A stretch of 64,000 nucleotides of DNA, taken from assembly GCF_029439465.1 (NCBI RefSeq), contig NZ_JAROAV010000028.1, positions 1 to 64,000 on the forward strand, written 5' to 3'. Made by a program: the position numbers and the translations under genes. The stretch comes from Luteipulveratus flavus. Lineage in GTDB: Bacteria > Actinomycetota > Actinomycetes > Actinomycetales > Dermatophilaceae. The stretch's first letter is position 1. Every line of letters starts with the position of its first letter. Below the pieces are notes generated by a model. That model did not search any database, was not told the origin of the DNA, and saw only the letters and a program-made list of their open reading frames with translations. Below, piece after piece: positions 8,430 through 16,961 of the stretch.

Positions 8430-9956
8430 TTGCGCAAGTGGCTACCCCTCACCACGATCTGCATCGGCACGCTGATGCTGCTGGTCGACGTGACCATCGT
8501 GAACGTCGCCCTGCCAGACATGGCCGGTGACCTCGACACCTCCTTCACGGCCTTGCAGTGGGTCGTGGACATCTACGCCCTCGTGCTGGCGGCGCTGCTG
8601 ATGAGCGTCGGCAGCCTCGCCGACCGGCTCGGCCACCGGCGCACGTACGTGGCCGGGCTGGTGCTCTTCGCCGCTGCCTCTGCCGCGTCGGGCCTGGCCG
8701 GCTCACCGGGGGTGCTCGTCGCCGCGCGTGGTGCCCAGGGCCTCGGGGCCGCCGCGATGTTCGCCACGACGTTCGCCCTGCTCAACTCCTCCTACTCCGG
8801 CCGTGACCGCGGCACCGCGTACGGCATGTGGGGCGCGGTCTCGGGCGCCGCGGCGGCGATCGGCCCGATCGCCGGCGGACTGCTCACCGAGCACCTGTCG
8901 TGGCGCTGGATCTTCTTCGTGAACCTGCCGTTCGCGCTGCTGGCCGTCGCCCTGTGCTTCCGGGTGCTGGACGCCGACACCGACGGTCGCCGGACCCCGC
9001 TGGACGTGCTCGGCATGCTGACGTTCACCGCCTTCGCCGGCACGCTGACGTACGCGCTGATCCGGGCGAACGAGGACGGCTGGGGCTCGACGTCGGTGCT
9101 CGCTCTCGTCAGCGTGAGCGTGCTCGCCCTGGTGGCGTTCGTGGCCCTGGAGGCGCGGCTGCCGCACCCGATGCTCGACCTGTCCCTGCTGCGCAGCGGT
9201 GCGTTCGTCGGCGCGCTGATCGCCGGGTTCGTCCTCACGGCCGGAGCGTTCGCCTACCTGACGTACGCCTCGATCTGGATGCAGTCGGTGCTCGGCATGT
9301 CACCGGTCGAAGCCGGTCTGGCGTCCCTGCCGCTCGCGGTGGCGTCCTTCGTGACGAGCGCCAGTGTCGGCCGGCTGCTGCACGGGTCGCGCACCTGGCT
9401 CGCGGTGGGCGTGGGCATCGTCCTCACCGGCGTCGGCGGGCTCGCCGTCGCGGCGCAGCTCGGCGCGGGAGCCGACTGGAAGGCGCTGATCGCGGGAATG
9501 ACCATCTCGGGCGTCGGGGTCGGACTCGCCGCCCCGACGATCAGCTCAACCGCAATGGCCGCCGTATCGGCCGCGCGCGGTGGCATGGCCGCCGGAGCGG
9601 TCAACACCGCCCGCCAGCTCGGGTTCGCTCTCGGCATCGCGGCTCTGGGGAGCGTCTTCTCCGCCCGGATCCACGCCACGCTGCAGGACCGTGCGGTGCC
9701 GCGCGCGTCCGACGTCGCCGACCTGGTGGCGGGCGGTCAGTCGCGGATCGCGCTCGCGCACGCACCGGCCGAGGTCCGCGGTGCGCTGGAGTCGGCGGTC
9801 CGGCTGGCCTCGGCCGACGGGCTGCGGACGACGGCGCTGGTCGCCGGCTTCCTCGGCGTGGTCGGCGGCGTCGTGGCGGCGATGCTGATCCGGCCCCGCC
9901 CGCAGGCCGCACCCGAGGCGGAGGGCGCTCAGCGCGAGGAGACGCTCGCCGTCTGA
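8430..9956 (+). CDS. MFS transporter, DHA2 (14-TM) drug:H+ antiporter family
   Basis: A 508-residue integral membrane protein of the EmrB/QacA type. It has motif A-like GSLADRLGHRR after the second helix, a motif C-like GPIAGGLL near the fifth helix, and the typical opening LMLLVDVTIVNVALPDM. Proton-driven export of hydrophobic compounds is the family role; the real substrate is unknown. The start is a TTG preceded by AGGAGA with six-base spacing. It is divergent from the tandem Lrp regulator, and its 3' end overlaps the convergent WYL regulator by 28 bases. Confidence 0.92.
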   Translation: MRKWLPLTTICIGTLMLLVDVTIVNVALPDMAGDLDTSFTALQWVVDIYALVLAALLMSVGSLADRLGHRRTYVAGLVLFAAASAASGLAGSPGVLVAARGAQGLGAAAMFATTFALLNSSYSGRDRGTAYGMWGAVSGAAAAIGPIAGGLLTEHLSWRWIFFVNLPFALLAVALCFRVLDADTDGRRTPLDVLGMLTFTAFAGTLTYALIRANEDGWGSTSVLALVSVSVLALVAFVALEARLPHPMLDLSLLRSGAFVGALIAGFVLTAGAFAYLTYASIWMQSVLGMSPVEAGLASLPLAVASFVTSASVGRLLHGSRTWLAVGVGIVLTGVGGLAVAAQLGAGADWKALIAGMTISGVGVGLAAPTISSTAMAAVSAARGGMAAGAVNTARQLGFALGIAALGSVFSARIHATLQDRAVPRASDVADLVAGGQSRIALAHAPAEVRGALESAVRLASADGLRTTALVAGFLGVVGGVVAAMLIRPRPQAAPEAEGAQREETLAV

Positions 9957-10924
9957 GGTGGTGCCGGCGGCTCGGTCGCGGCGAGCAGACGCTCGCCCAG
10001 CGCCCGGGCCGCCCGGCGCACCGGCTCGCTGCCGACGACCCGGAACGGCGCGGGGAGGACGGCCAGCTGTTCGGCGTACCACGCGGGATTGCTGGTGCTG
10101 CCGGTCAGCCTGGTCGTCCTGGCGTCGATCGCCTCCAGCCGTCCGATGGCTCGGGGCGTGCAGCGGCGGACGAGCTCCAGCGGACCGGCGATGACGACCT
10201 CGGTCTCGTGCTCCCAGCCGACGGCGAGATGGTCCTCGAGCAGGGCGACGGCGTCCAGGTCCGCCGGTGCCTCGAAGGAGTCGGCCAGCACCTCGACGGC
10301 GCGGACCCGGTCGATGCGGTACGCCCGCTGCGCGTCCACGGCGTGGGAGTGGCACAGGAGGTACCAGCGGCCGTGGCGGACGACGACCGCCCACGGCTCG
10401 ACCTGCGCGGTCCACTCGGTGCCCGCCTCGGTGCGGTAGTCCAGCTGCACCCGGTACCGGTCGACCGAGGCCTGCACCAGCGTGCTGGTGACCGCAGGGT
10501 CGGGCCGCGCCGCGGAGCGGTCGACCGCCGCGGCGGCCCGCTGCCGGACCACCTCGGCCTGGGCCGCGACCGGCTCCGGGAGGGCGCGCACGATCTTCCC
10601 TAGCCCGCTGCCCACCGGGTCGGTCGGGTCGCCCGCCGCGTGGTGCCCATCGAGCACCGCCATCACCAGGCCGAGCGCCTCGGTCGCGCTGAACATCAGC
10701 GGCGGCAGCCGCAGGCCCCGGCCGACGCGGTACCCGCCGTACGGGCCGCGCTCGGACTCGATCGGGATCTCCGCCTCGCGCAGGATCGCGACGTAGCGCC
10801 GCGCGGCACGCTCGGAGACGCCGAGCTTGTCCGCGAGGCGTTCGGCGCTGATGCCGGGACTGCCCTGGATGAGCTCCAGCGTGAGCAGCGCCCGGGCGGT
10901 AGGGCTGGTCTCCGCTCTCACCAT
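9929..10924 (-). CDS. YafY-type HTH and WYL domain regulator
   Basis: A transcriptional regulator (331 residues) with an N-terminal HTH_11 domain (AERLADKLGVSERAARRYVAI) followed by the GPYGGYRVGRG wing and a WYL domain (WAVVVRHGRWYLLCHSHA) with its C-terminal WCX extension. WYL regulators sense nucleic acids or small ligands and often control local genes. It converges on the MFS transporter with overlapping 3' ends and diverges from a DUF1905 gene, either of which may be a target. A GGATGAGGG stretch about ten bases before the ATG may serve as the ribosome site. Confidence 0.9.
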   Translation of the reverse strand: MVRAETSPTARALLTLELIQGSPGISAERLADKLGVSERAARRYVAILREAEIPIESERGPYGGYRVGRGLRLPPLMFSATEALGLVMAVLDGHHAAGDPTDPVGSGLGKIVRALPEPVAAQAEVVRQRAAAAVDRSAARPDPAVTSTLVQASVDRYRVQLDYRTEAGTEWTAQVEPWAVVVRHGRWYLLCHSHAVDAQRAYRIDRVRAVEVLADSFEAPADLDAVALLEDHLAVGWEHETEVVIAGPLELVRRCTPRAIGRLEAIDARTTRLTGSTSNPAWYAEQLAVLPAPFRVVGSEPVRRAARALGERLLAATEPPAPPQTASVSSR

Positions 10925-10994
10925 GGTGTCGCCCTCATCCTGCGTCTCCCTGATCCGGAAGGGACTCGTCCGGAAAACACCGTAGCCTCACCCC

Positions 10995-11306
10995 ATGACA
11001 GCGGTGGAGGTCATGGAGTTGGAGGTGACCGGCGAGGTCTGGCACTGGCGCGGGCCGGCGCCGTACCACTTCGTGACGGTGCCGCCGGAGCAGTCGGAGG
11101 AGATCCGTGAGGTCGCCGCCGAGGTGACGTACGGCTGGGGCATGATCCCCGTCCGCGGTCGGCTGGGCGCGACAGAGTTCGAGACCGCGCTATGGCCTAA
11201 GGACGGCGGGTACGTCATCCCCCTGAAGGACAGGGTCCGAGCCACCGAGAGCATCGAGCTGGATGACGTCGTGACCGTCACCCTGACGATCATCGAGCGT
11301 CACTGA
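10995..11306 (+). CDS. DUF1905 domain protein
   Basis: A small soluble beta-barrel-like protein (103 residues) matching DUF1905: an aromatic PYHFVTVP strand, YGWGMIPVRGRLG, a polar WPKDGGYVIPLKDRVR segment and a final strand VTVTLTIIERH. The function of the family is unknown; members are often fused to or near YdeI-like proteins. TAGCCT (10983-10988) lies six bases before the ATG, suggesting a leaderless start. An internal ATG a few codons later is an alternative. Confidence 0.82.
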   Translation: MTAVEVMELEVTGEVWHWRGPAPYHFVTVPPEQSEEIREVAAEVTYGWGMIPVRGRLGATEFETALWPKDGGYVIPLKDRVRATESIELDDVVTVTLTIIERH

Positions 11307-11340
11307 CCCACCGCCCGTCGCGGGCGAGTACACCTGAGGG

Positions 11341-12750
11341 GTGGACTGGTTCGCCGCGGACGGGTACTGGATGGGGCGCCTGCTCTTCCAGCGCTCGCTC
11401 GCGGTCGTCTACCTGGTGGCGTTCGTGTGCGCCGCGAACCAGTTCCGGGTGCTCATCGGTGCGCAGGGCCTCACGCCGGTCCCGGCGTACCTGAGGCGTG
11501 CGTACGGCCGTCGTTCCCCGACGCTGTTCCGGGTGCGCTACTCCGACGGCCTCTTCGCCGCCGTCGCGTGGGCCGGCGCGGCGGTCTCGGCGGCGCTGCT
11601 GCTCGGGCTGGCCGACCTGCTGCCGCTCTGGGCGGGCATGCTGCTGTGGCTCGTGCCGTGGGTGCTGTACCTGTCCATCGTCAACGTCGGACAGGTCTGG
11701 TACGGCTTCGGCTGGGAGAGCCTGCTGTGCGAATGTGGTTGGTACGCGGTCTTTCTCGGCAACAACGATGTCTCACCACCGTGGCTGGCGCTGATCGCGC
11801 TGCGCTGGCTGCTGTTCCGGCTGGAGTTCGGCGCGGGGATGATCAAGATGCGCGGCTCGCACGTCTGGCGCGACCTGACCGCCCTGTACTACCACCACGA
11901 GACGCAGCCGATGCCAGGCCCGTTCAGCTGGTACTTCCACCACCTGCCCAAGCCGCTGCACCGCGCGGAGGTGCTGGCGAACCACGTCACCCAGCTCGTG
12001 GTGCCGGTCCTGCTCTTCCTCCCTCGCCCGGTCTCGACGGTGGCCGCGGTCGTCATGATCGTCACCCAGCTGTGGCTGATCGCCAGCGGCAACTTCTCCT
12101 GGCTCAACTGGCTGGCCGTCGTCATCGCGCTCTCGGTGGTGCCGGACTCGCTGTGGTCGCGGGTCGGCCTCTCGGCCAGCGGCACGGCCTCCTCGCCCGC
12201 GTGGTTCGAGGCGGTCGTGATCGCGTTCGCGGCGGTCGTGCTGGTCCTGAGCTGGTGGCCGGCGCGCAACCTCGTCGCCCGCCGGCAGCTGATGAACGCC
12301 AGTTTCAACCGGCTGCACCTGGTCAACGCGTACGGCGCGTTCGGGTCCATCACCCGCGTGCGTCGCGAGATCGTCGTCGAAGGCAGCGACAACCCGTTCG
12401 AGGACGACGCGTGGCGCGAGTACGAGTTCAAGGGCAAGCCTGGCGACCCGTGGTACCGCCCGCGCCAGTTCGCGCCGTACCACCTGCGGCTGGACTGGCT
12501 GATGTGGTTCCTCGCGCTGGACCGGACGTCCCACCTGTCCTGGTTCATGCCGTTCCTGCGCAAGCTGCTCGCCGGCGACGAGGCGACGCTGAAGCTGTTG
12601 CGGCACAACCCTTTTCCCGACGCACCGCCTCTGGCGATCCGCGCGGTCGTCTACGAGTACCGGTACACGACGCGAGCCGAGCGACGGGCCACCGGCGCGT
12701 GGTGGCACCGCGAGCGCTGCGGTGAGCTCGTCCCGCCGATGAGCCTGTGA
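11341..12750 (+). CDS. Lipase maturation factor family membrane protein
   Basis: A polytopic membrane protein of the LMF1/LMF2 family (469 residues). It has several N-terminal transmembrane helices, the conserved WYGFGWESLLCECGWYAVFL segment, the RLEFGAGMIKMRG and LTALYYHHETQPMP motifs, and a C-terminal soluble region with the conserved EYEFKGKPGD. In vertebrates LMF1 acts in lipase folding in the ER; the bacterial role is unknown. GTG at 11341 is chosen because the aromatic N-terminus matches the family start. It sits between DUF1905 and a VOC gene on the same strand. Confidence 0.88.
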   Translation: MDWFAADGYWMGRLLFQRSLAVVYLVAFVCAANQFRVLIGAQGLTPVPAYLRRAYGRRSPTLFRVRYSDGLFAAVAWAGAAVSAALLLGLADLLPLWAGMLLWLVPWVLYLSIVNVGQVWYGFGWESLLCECGWYAVFLGNNDVSPPWLALIALRWLLFRLEFGAGMIKMRGSHVWRDLTALYYHHETQPMPGPFSWYFHHLPKPLHRAEVLANHVTQLVVPVLLFLPRPVSTVAAVVMIVTQLWLIASGNFSWLNWLAVVIALSVVPDSLWSRVGLSASGTASSPAWFEAVVIAFAAVVLVLSWWPARNLVARRQLMNASFNRLHLVNAYGAFGSITRVRREIVVEGSDNPFEDDAWREYEFKGKPGDPWYRPRQFAPYHLRLDWLMWFLALDRTSHLSWFMPFLRKLLAGDEATLKLLRHNPFPDAPPLAIRAVVYEYRYTTRAERRATGAWWHRERCGELVPPMSL

Positions 12751-12789
12751 TGCGCGCTCGCGGACTTGCTCAACGGGTCCACTTGTTCA

Positions 12790-13143
12790 ATGGGGTCCAT
12801 GAGGATCGAGCGCATCGTCCCGGACCTGACCGTCACCGACCTCGCCGCCGCCGTGCGTGAGCACCGGGCCGTCCTCGGGCTGGAGGTCGTCATGGACCAC
12901 GGCTGGATCGTCACGCTCGCCGACGAGGAAGGCAGGCAGCTGAGTCTGATGACCAAGGACGCCGGTGCGCCGGTCAACCCCGACGTGTCGGTCTTCGTCG
13001 ACGACGTGCGCTCGGCGTACGACGCTGCGGCGGCAGCCGGCGTCGAGATCGTGCACCCGCTGACCGACGAGGAGTGGGGCGTCACGCGCTTCTTCTACCG
13101 CGACTCATCCGGTCGCGTCATCAACGTCGGCATGCACACCTGA
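12790..13143 (+). CDS. VOC (glyoxalase/bleomycin resistance) family protein
   Basis: A small beta-alpha-beta-beta-beta domain protein (117 residues from ATG 12790). It opens with IVPDLTVTDLAAAVREH and ends with the metal-ligand-bearing strand RFFYRDSSGRVINVG. VOC proteins range from dioxygenases and isomerases to drug-binding proteins, so no reaction can be assigned. ATG 12799 is an equally plausible start; TTG 12766 would fall inside a direct repeat upstream. Its 3' end overlaps the convergent GNAT gene by 39 bases. Confidence 0.8.
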   Translation: MGSMRIERIVPDLTVTDLAAAVREHRAVLGLEVVMDHGWIVTLADEEGRQLSLMTKDAGAPVNPDVSVFVDDVRSAYDAAAAAGVEIVHPLTDEEWGVTRFFYRDSSGRVINVGMHT

Positions 13144-14076
13144 GTCCCAGACCAGGTTGATGGAGCGCTGGAAGGTGTCGTACCCGGCGCGGGCGAACGC
13201 CTTCGCCATGGGGACGTTGCCGACGTCCGTCGAGGCCCTGATCCGGTCCACGCCCTCGGCGGCGAGGATGCGAGTGCCCTCGGCCAGGATCTCGTCGATG
13301 TAGCCGTGCCCGCGGTGAGCGGGCAGCACACCGATGTACGCGATGATCGGGTTGTAGGTGTTGTGCGCCGGGACGCCGAAGCCGACCGGGCCGCCACCGT
13401 CGGGCAGCTCGGCGATGCGCCACCACTTTTGCGGACTCTCGTACGTGACCAGCTCGTCGTCGTAGTGCTGCTCGGCCGCCGCTCGCGCGCTCAGCCCGGA
13501 CGCCAGGTCCGCCTGGCCGTGCGCGTCGAGGGTGCCCTCCATGACCGGGGTCATCAGGGCGAGCAGGTCCTCGCGGCCGGCCACCGGGCGGAACACGAGT
13601 CGTCCGTCGGGCCTCGGGAGTGGGGAGGGCGATGCCCACTGCAGCCGCAGCCGCTCGACCAGCAGCCGGGCGCCAGTACTCTCCAGCACGCGCGTCCGGG
13701 ACTCGACGACCTCGCGGGCTGCGGGGTCCTCGCGCCAGTCGGCGGGGAGGAAGCGGCCGTACTCCGGTAGCCGCGCTCCTGCCCGGAACACGGCGGCTAC
13801 CGCCGTCCGGAACAGTCGTAGGCCGATCTCGTGGCGCTCAGCCCTGGGCAGGCTGTCGTCGACGTCGAAGACGTCGAGCTGCTGCGGTGCGTCGCCGCCC
13901 GGGGGCGTCCACCAGGCGAGCCGCGCGAGGAGGCGGTCGCCGTCCAGAGCGACCCAGGTCCAGCCGGGCTGTCGGCACCCGTTCGCGAAGTCGTCGGTCA
14001 GCTCGTGGTCCAGGACGTAGGAGAGCCGGCAGAAGAGGTCGATCTCCTCGGGGCCGGTCAGCGGTCGGTAGGTCAC
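13105..14076 (-). CDS. GNAT family N-acetyltransferase (tandem-domain)
   Basis: A 323-residue protein with two GNAT-fold halves. The C-terminal half holds a clear acetyl-CoA motif A (IGVLPAHRGHGY) and RASTDVGNVPMAKAFARAGY. The N-terminal half is degenerate. This layout resembles the MshD-like and aminoglycoside-type double GNAT proteins, but the substrate is unknown. The start is a GTG at 14076 followed by TYRPLTGPEEIDLF. Its 3' end overlaps the convergent VOC gene, and the following 95 bases before the next tail contain nothing I can assign. Confidence 0.83.
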   Translation of the reverse strand: MTYRPLTGPEEIDLFCRLSYVLDHELTDDFANGCRQPGWTWVALDGDRLLARLAWWTPPGGDAPQQLDVFDVDDSLPRAERHEIGLRLFRTAVAAVFRAGARLPEYGRFLPADWREDPAAREVVESRTRVLESTGARLLVERLRLQWASPSPLPRPDGRLVFRPVAGREDLLALMTPVMEGTLDAHGQADLASGLSARAAAEQHYDDELVTYESPQKWWRIAELPDGGGPVGFGVPAHNTYNPIIAYIGVLPAHRGHGYIDEILAEGTRILAAEGVDRIRASTDVGNVPMAKAFARAGYDTFQRSINLVWDSGVHADVDDATG

Positions 14077-14171
14077 GGATGCAGTGGTCAGGTCGGCTCC
14101 TGTGATGCGGGCGGTGCTCGAGGGCGGGGTCGCCTGCAGCGTGCCGGGGATGCGAGGTCCCGAGCAACCGA

Positions 14172-14768
14172 TTACTGATGCACGCCGGAAGCGGCCGTCA
14201 CCACGTCGCGCGCCATGGCGAGCGCCCGGTCAAGCGCCGCGTCGTCGCCGAACAGCTCGCGCCGGCCGTTGGCGGCATTGAGGTAGGCGTCGATCCGGAA
14301 CGCGTCGCCGGCCGGGTCCGTCGCGCCGGCCGTCGCCAGCTCGGCCTCCAGCAGGTCCAGCCACTCCCGCTTGAGGCGGCGTACGGCGTCGGCCACGGGG
14401 CCCTCGCGGTGGCCGTACTCGACGGTGGTCGCGGCGATGAAACAGCCGCCGGGAAAGACGTACGCGCGCAGGTACGCGACCCACGCGTCCAGCAGCGCGC
14501 TCAGCCGTGGCACGCCTGGCTCGCGGTCCCACACGGGCGCGATGACGGTCTCCCGGTAGATGCGGCGCGCCTCGGCGACGGCGGCGACCTGGATCGCCTC
14601 ACGGCTGCCGAACACGGTGAGGATGCCGCTCTTGCTCAAGCCGGTCGCCGACGCCAGTGACCCGACGGTGATCGAGTCGAGCCCGTGCGTGGTGGCGATC
14701 TTCGCCGCGTGGCGCGCCGCCGTACGCCGGGTCGCGTCTCCCCGCGCCCGGCGGCCGTCCATGGTCAT
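14172..14768 (-). CDS. TetR family transcriptional regulator
   Basis: A TetR repressor (198 residues). The N-terminal HTH reads ITVGSLASATGLSKSGILTVFGSREAIQ, and the C-terminal part has the TetR_C layout with FPGGCFIAATTVEYGHREGP, typical of the YxaF/PsrA-like subgroup. It is divergent from an SRPBCC gene, with two matching 14-base palindromes between them (14783-14796, 14830-14843). TAGCCT six bases from the ATG (14775-14780) suggests a leaderless transcript, with the nearer palindrome a few bases upstream of this -10. Autoregulation and control of the neighbour are likely. Confidence 0.88.
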   Translation of the reverse strand: MTMDGRRARGDATRRTAARHAAKIATTHGLDSITVGSLASATGLSKSGILTVFGSREAIQVAAVAEARRIYRETVIAPVWDREPGVPRLSALLDAWVAYLRAYVFPGGCFIAATTVEYGHREGPVADAVRRLKREWLDLLEAELATAGATDPAGDAFRIDAYLNAANGRRELFGDDAALDRALAMARDVVTAASGVHQ

Positions 14769-14782
14769 CGCCCCAGGCTACG

Positions 14783-14843
14783 CGACCGATCGGACGTGAA
14801 GTCGGCTACGCTCGGCGACGACACCAGTACGACCGTTCGGTCG
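14783..14843. promoter_or_regulatory. Paired TetR operator candidates
   Basis: CGACCGTTCGGTCG (14830-14843) is a perfect palindrome around a two-base centre. CGACCGATCGGACG (14783-14796) is a second copy with one broken arm position. Their centres are 47 bases apart in the divergent tetR/SRPBCC spacer. They are probably bound by the adjacent TetR protein. Confidence 0.6.
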
Positions 14844-14859
14844 CATATCGAGGGAGCCC

Positions 14860-15336
14860 GTGATGATCACGTTCGACGACCTGGCCCTGAAGCACAGCGT
14901 CGAGATCGATGCGCCGCCCGAGCGTGTCTGGGACCTGGTGCGCGACGTGCGGCGGATCCCCGAGTGGAGCCCGCAGGTCGAGTCGACACGTCTGCGGGCC
15001 GGCTGGGACGACATCGCCCTCGGCACCGAGTTCACCAACCGCAACGTCGCGGGCGAGGTCGCGTGGGTCACCCACGGCGAGATCGTCAGGTACGACCCGG
15101 CGCGCGAGGTGGCGTTCCGGATCGCGGAGAACTGGGTGATCTGGTCGTTCGTCGTCGAGCCGCTCGGTGCGGACCGCACCCGTCTCGTCCAGCGCCGTGA
15201 GACACCGGACGGCGTCTCCCCCGACGCGGCCCGCTGGGTCGCCAGCAACCTGGGCGGGCTGGAGAGCTTCGGCAGCACGATACGCGACGGTGCACGCCGG
15301 ACACTGGCCGGCATCAAAGCCGCCGCCGAGGCCTGA
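14860..15336 (+). CDS. SRPBCC (polyketide cyclase/START-like) family protein
   Basis: A 158-residue hydrophobic-ligand-binding fold. It opens with HSVEIDAPPERVWDLVRDVRRIPEWSPQVE, the standard SRPBCC first strand and helices, and ends in a long C-terminal helix (RDGARRTLAGIKAAAEA). No enzymatic residue can be assigned. The start may be GTG 14860 or ATG 14863, with GAGGGA upstream. It is divergent from TetR across the operator pair, so it is probably the repressed gene. A very short ORF follows after 23 bases. Confidence 0.85.
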   Translation: MMITFDDLALKHSVEIDAPPERVWDLVRDVRRIPEWSPQVESTRLRAGWDDIALGTEFTNRNVAGEVAWVTHGEIVRYDPAREVAFRIAENWVIWSFVVEPLGADRTRLVQRRETPDGVSPDAARWVASNLGGLESFGSTIRDGARRTLAGIKAAAEA

Positions 15337-15359
15337 GCCCTTCTCTCGTCAGGAGACCC

Positions 15360-15437
15360 ATGAGCATCGAGCGCGTGCGCCGGTCCTTCTACCGGGGCGG
15401 CTCCGGCCGGATGGTCAAGGTGGGGTCGCACGCCTGA
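15360..15437 (+). pseudogene. 25-residue ORF, probably an N-terminal gene remnant
   Basis: A short frame starting MSIERVRRSFYRGGSGRM and ending after GSHA, with a good AGGAG six bases before the ATG. The SFYRGG-start resembles N-termini I associate with deazaflavin-dependent nitroreductase-like proteins, but the rest of such a protein is absent. The frame stops 24 bases before a convergent gene. It is either a truncated relic of a gene once in the SRPBCC operon or a genuine small peptide; I cannot decide. Confidence 0.3.
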
Positions 15438-15461
15438 CGAGACACGGCCCGAGCACTCTGC

Positions 15462-15995
15462 TCATGAGCTCCCGAACGTGGCGAAGGTGCCCTCGGCCAT
15501 CGACGCCGACACGGTCAGCGACTCGATCTCGTCGCACGCGTAGACCAGCCGGAAGTGGACCTCGCGCCCGGGCTGGACGTAGCGGCTCACCGGGCCGTAC
15601 GCCAGACCTGCCTCGCCGATGTCGGCCTTCGGCGAGGTCGCCTTCTTCCCGCCGCACATGCCCTGGAACGAGACGTCCGACGACGGGAAGGGGTCCTTGC
15701 TGCTGTTGGACAGGGTGATCCGCACGTCGGCGTACTTGCGGGAGTGGTCGACGTCGTCGTCCTTCAGCGCCACCAGACGCGGCTTCTCCAGCATGACGGT
15801 CGCTCCCGTGGTCGACGCGCGGGCCTCACCGAACGGGGAGACGCCGACGTCCGACGGCGTGGCCGTGGGCGCGTCGTGAGTCGCGTTCACCGTGACGGCA
15901 GCCTGCGACGTGGGCGCCGAGCTGCTGCCGCCGCCGCACCCGCTGAGCGCGACCGACGCCGCCACCGCGGTGAGCACGGCGATCATGACCTTCAT
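15462..15995 (-). CDS. DUF4352-like secreted lipoprotein
   Basis: A lipoprotein of 177 residues. It has a basic start, a hydrophobic core and the lipobox LSGC (Cys 20), then a Ser/Ala/Thr-rich spacer. The globular part is one immunoglobulin-like beta domain (TLSNSSKDPFPSSDVSF, QPGREVHFRLVYACDE) with two cysteines that may form a disulfide. This matches the DUF4352 / telomeric-repeat-binding-like extracellular domain. ATG 15995 has GGAG six bases upstream; ATG 16007 is an alternative. The protein should be anchored on the outer face of the membrane. Its role is unknown. Confidence 0.78.
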   Translation of the reverse strand: MKVMIAVLTAVAASVALSGCGGGSSSAPTSQAAVTVNATHDAPTATPSDVGVSPFGEARASTTGATVMLEKPRLVALKDDDVDHSRKYADVRITLSNSSKDPFPSSDVSFQGMCGGKKATSPKADIGEAGLAYGPVSRYVQPGREVHFRLVYACDEIESLTVSASMAEGTFATFGSS

Positions 15996-16147
15996 CTGGT
16001 TCTCCATCCTGATCGGAACGCCCATCTTCGCGCGTCGCCGGGTGGGAGAGGGACGCGGTTCACGCGAACCGACACCGACGCGTGACTCAGGGCGTCGGAC
16101 CTGGCCGGCATCAGGGCCGCCACCCAGGGGTGACCGGCCGTGCCGGG

Positions 16148-16669
16148 TCACCTGTCCTGGCTGAGCCGCACGACCGTGGCGTGCAGCGGCCAGAACATCG
16201 CCGACGGCAGGGGTACGCCGTGGGCCGAGGCCTCCAGGTACGTCAGGTGCACCGTCCACCCGTCGCGGTAGGAGCGGGCCAGGTCGCCGAGCCCGGCGTG
16301 GGTCACCTCCAGCATCGTCCCCTCGTCGGCGGGCGACAGCGTCCAGGAGACCTCGCTGCGTGGCTCGTCCGGGAACTCCCACGAGTACGTCAGGGCCTCG
16401 CCGGGCACGAGCGCCGTCACCGTCGAGGCACAGCGGTGCCCGTCCCCGTGATCGACCACGAACGACTCGTCCGGGGCGACCGCGCCCGACACGACCTCGC
16501 CCAGCCACTCGGCCATCCCTGGAGGGCTGGTGAGCGCCTGCCAGACACGTTCGGGCGCGGCATCGACCCGCCACGTCATCTGCACCCGGTTGTCCACGAC
16601 GTCGGCGATCACGAGAGGCACCAGGTCACCGTACGGGCGCGGCGCGTCGGCTCTCCCGTCGTATCTCAT
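16148..16669 (-). CDS. SRPBCC / AHSA1-like domain protein
   Basis: An activator-of-Hsp90 homology-type SRPBCC protein (173 residues). It shows VDAAPERVWQALTSPPGMAEWLGEVVSG near the start, LTYSWEFPDEPRSEVSWTL in the middle and the terminal helix DGWTVHLTYLEASAHG. Members bind hydrophobic ligands or act as stress proteins; no function can be assigned. I chose ATG 16669 because upstream residues in the open frame look unlike protein and extend into the accessory island. The gene marks the left edge of that island. Confidence 0.8.
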   Translation of the reverse strand: MRYDGRADAPRPYGDLVPLVIADVVDNRVQMTWRVDAAPERVWQALTSPPGMAEWLGEVVSGAVAPDESFVVDHGDGHRCASTVTALVPGEALTYSWEFPDEPRSEVSWTLSPADEGTMLEVTHAGLGDLARSYRDGWTVHLTYLEASAHGVPLPSAMFWPLHATVVRLSQDR

Positions 16670-16961
16670 CGCCGCGGCGAAGTCGCCGACGGACGGCGCG
16701 CCTCCGTCACGCTCCTGTACGCCGCCAGCTTTCGCAAGCGCGAAGCATTCCCACGCTGGATCTTGCCCGGTAACGTGCGGTCGTGGGCTGCTGGACGTCG
16801 TTGTCGGCCGCGCCATGCTCCGCGGCACGGAGTCGAGATCGGTTGGAGCCCTCTCGATAGACCTCAGGGGAATGCTCGGGACACGCCAAGCTCGGGCGGA
16901 AGGACAACCTCACACGCGTCCACCTGCCATGCTGACATTGGCGACTGGAGAGGGTGGGCAA
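16670..16961. other. Left flank of accessory island, no gene seen
   Basis: These 292 bases separate the AHSA1-like gene from the two-gene island. Composition becomes less GC-rich toward the right end. I see no convincing promoter, repeat or attachment site. GGAGAGGG at 16947-16954 is the ribosome binding site of the next gene. The open frame running through this stretch lacks protein-like composition. Confidence 0.5.

Noticed and set aside
16530-16961. N-terminal extension of the winged-helix gene back to 16530
   Set aside because: The added residues are antisense to the SRPBCC gene and lack protein-like pattern; ATG 16962 has GGAGAGGG upstream.
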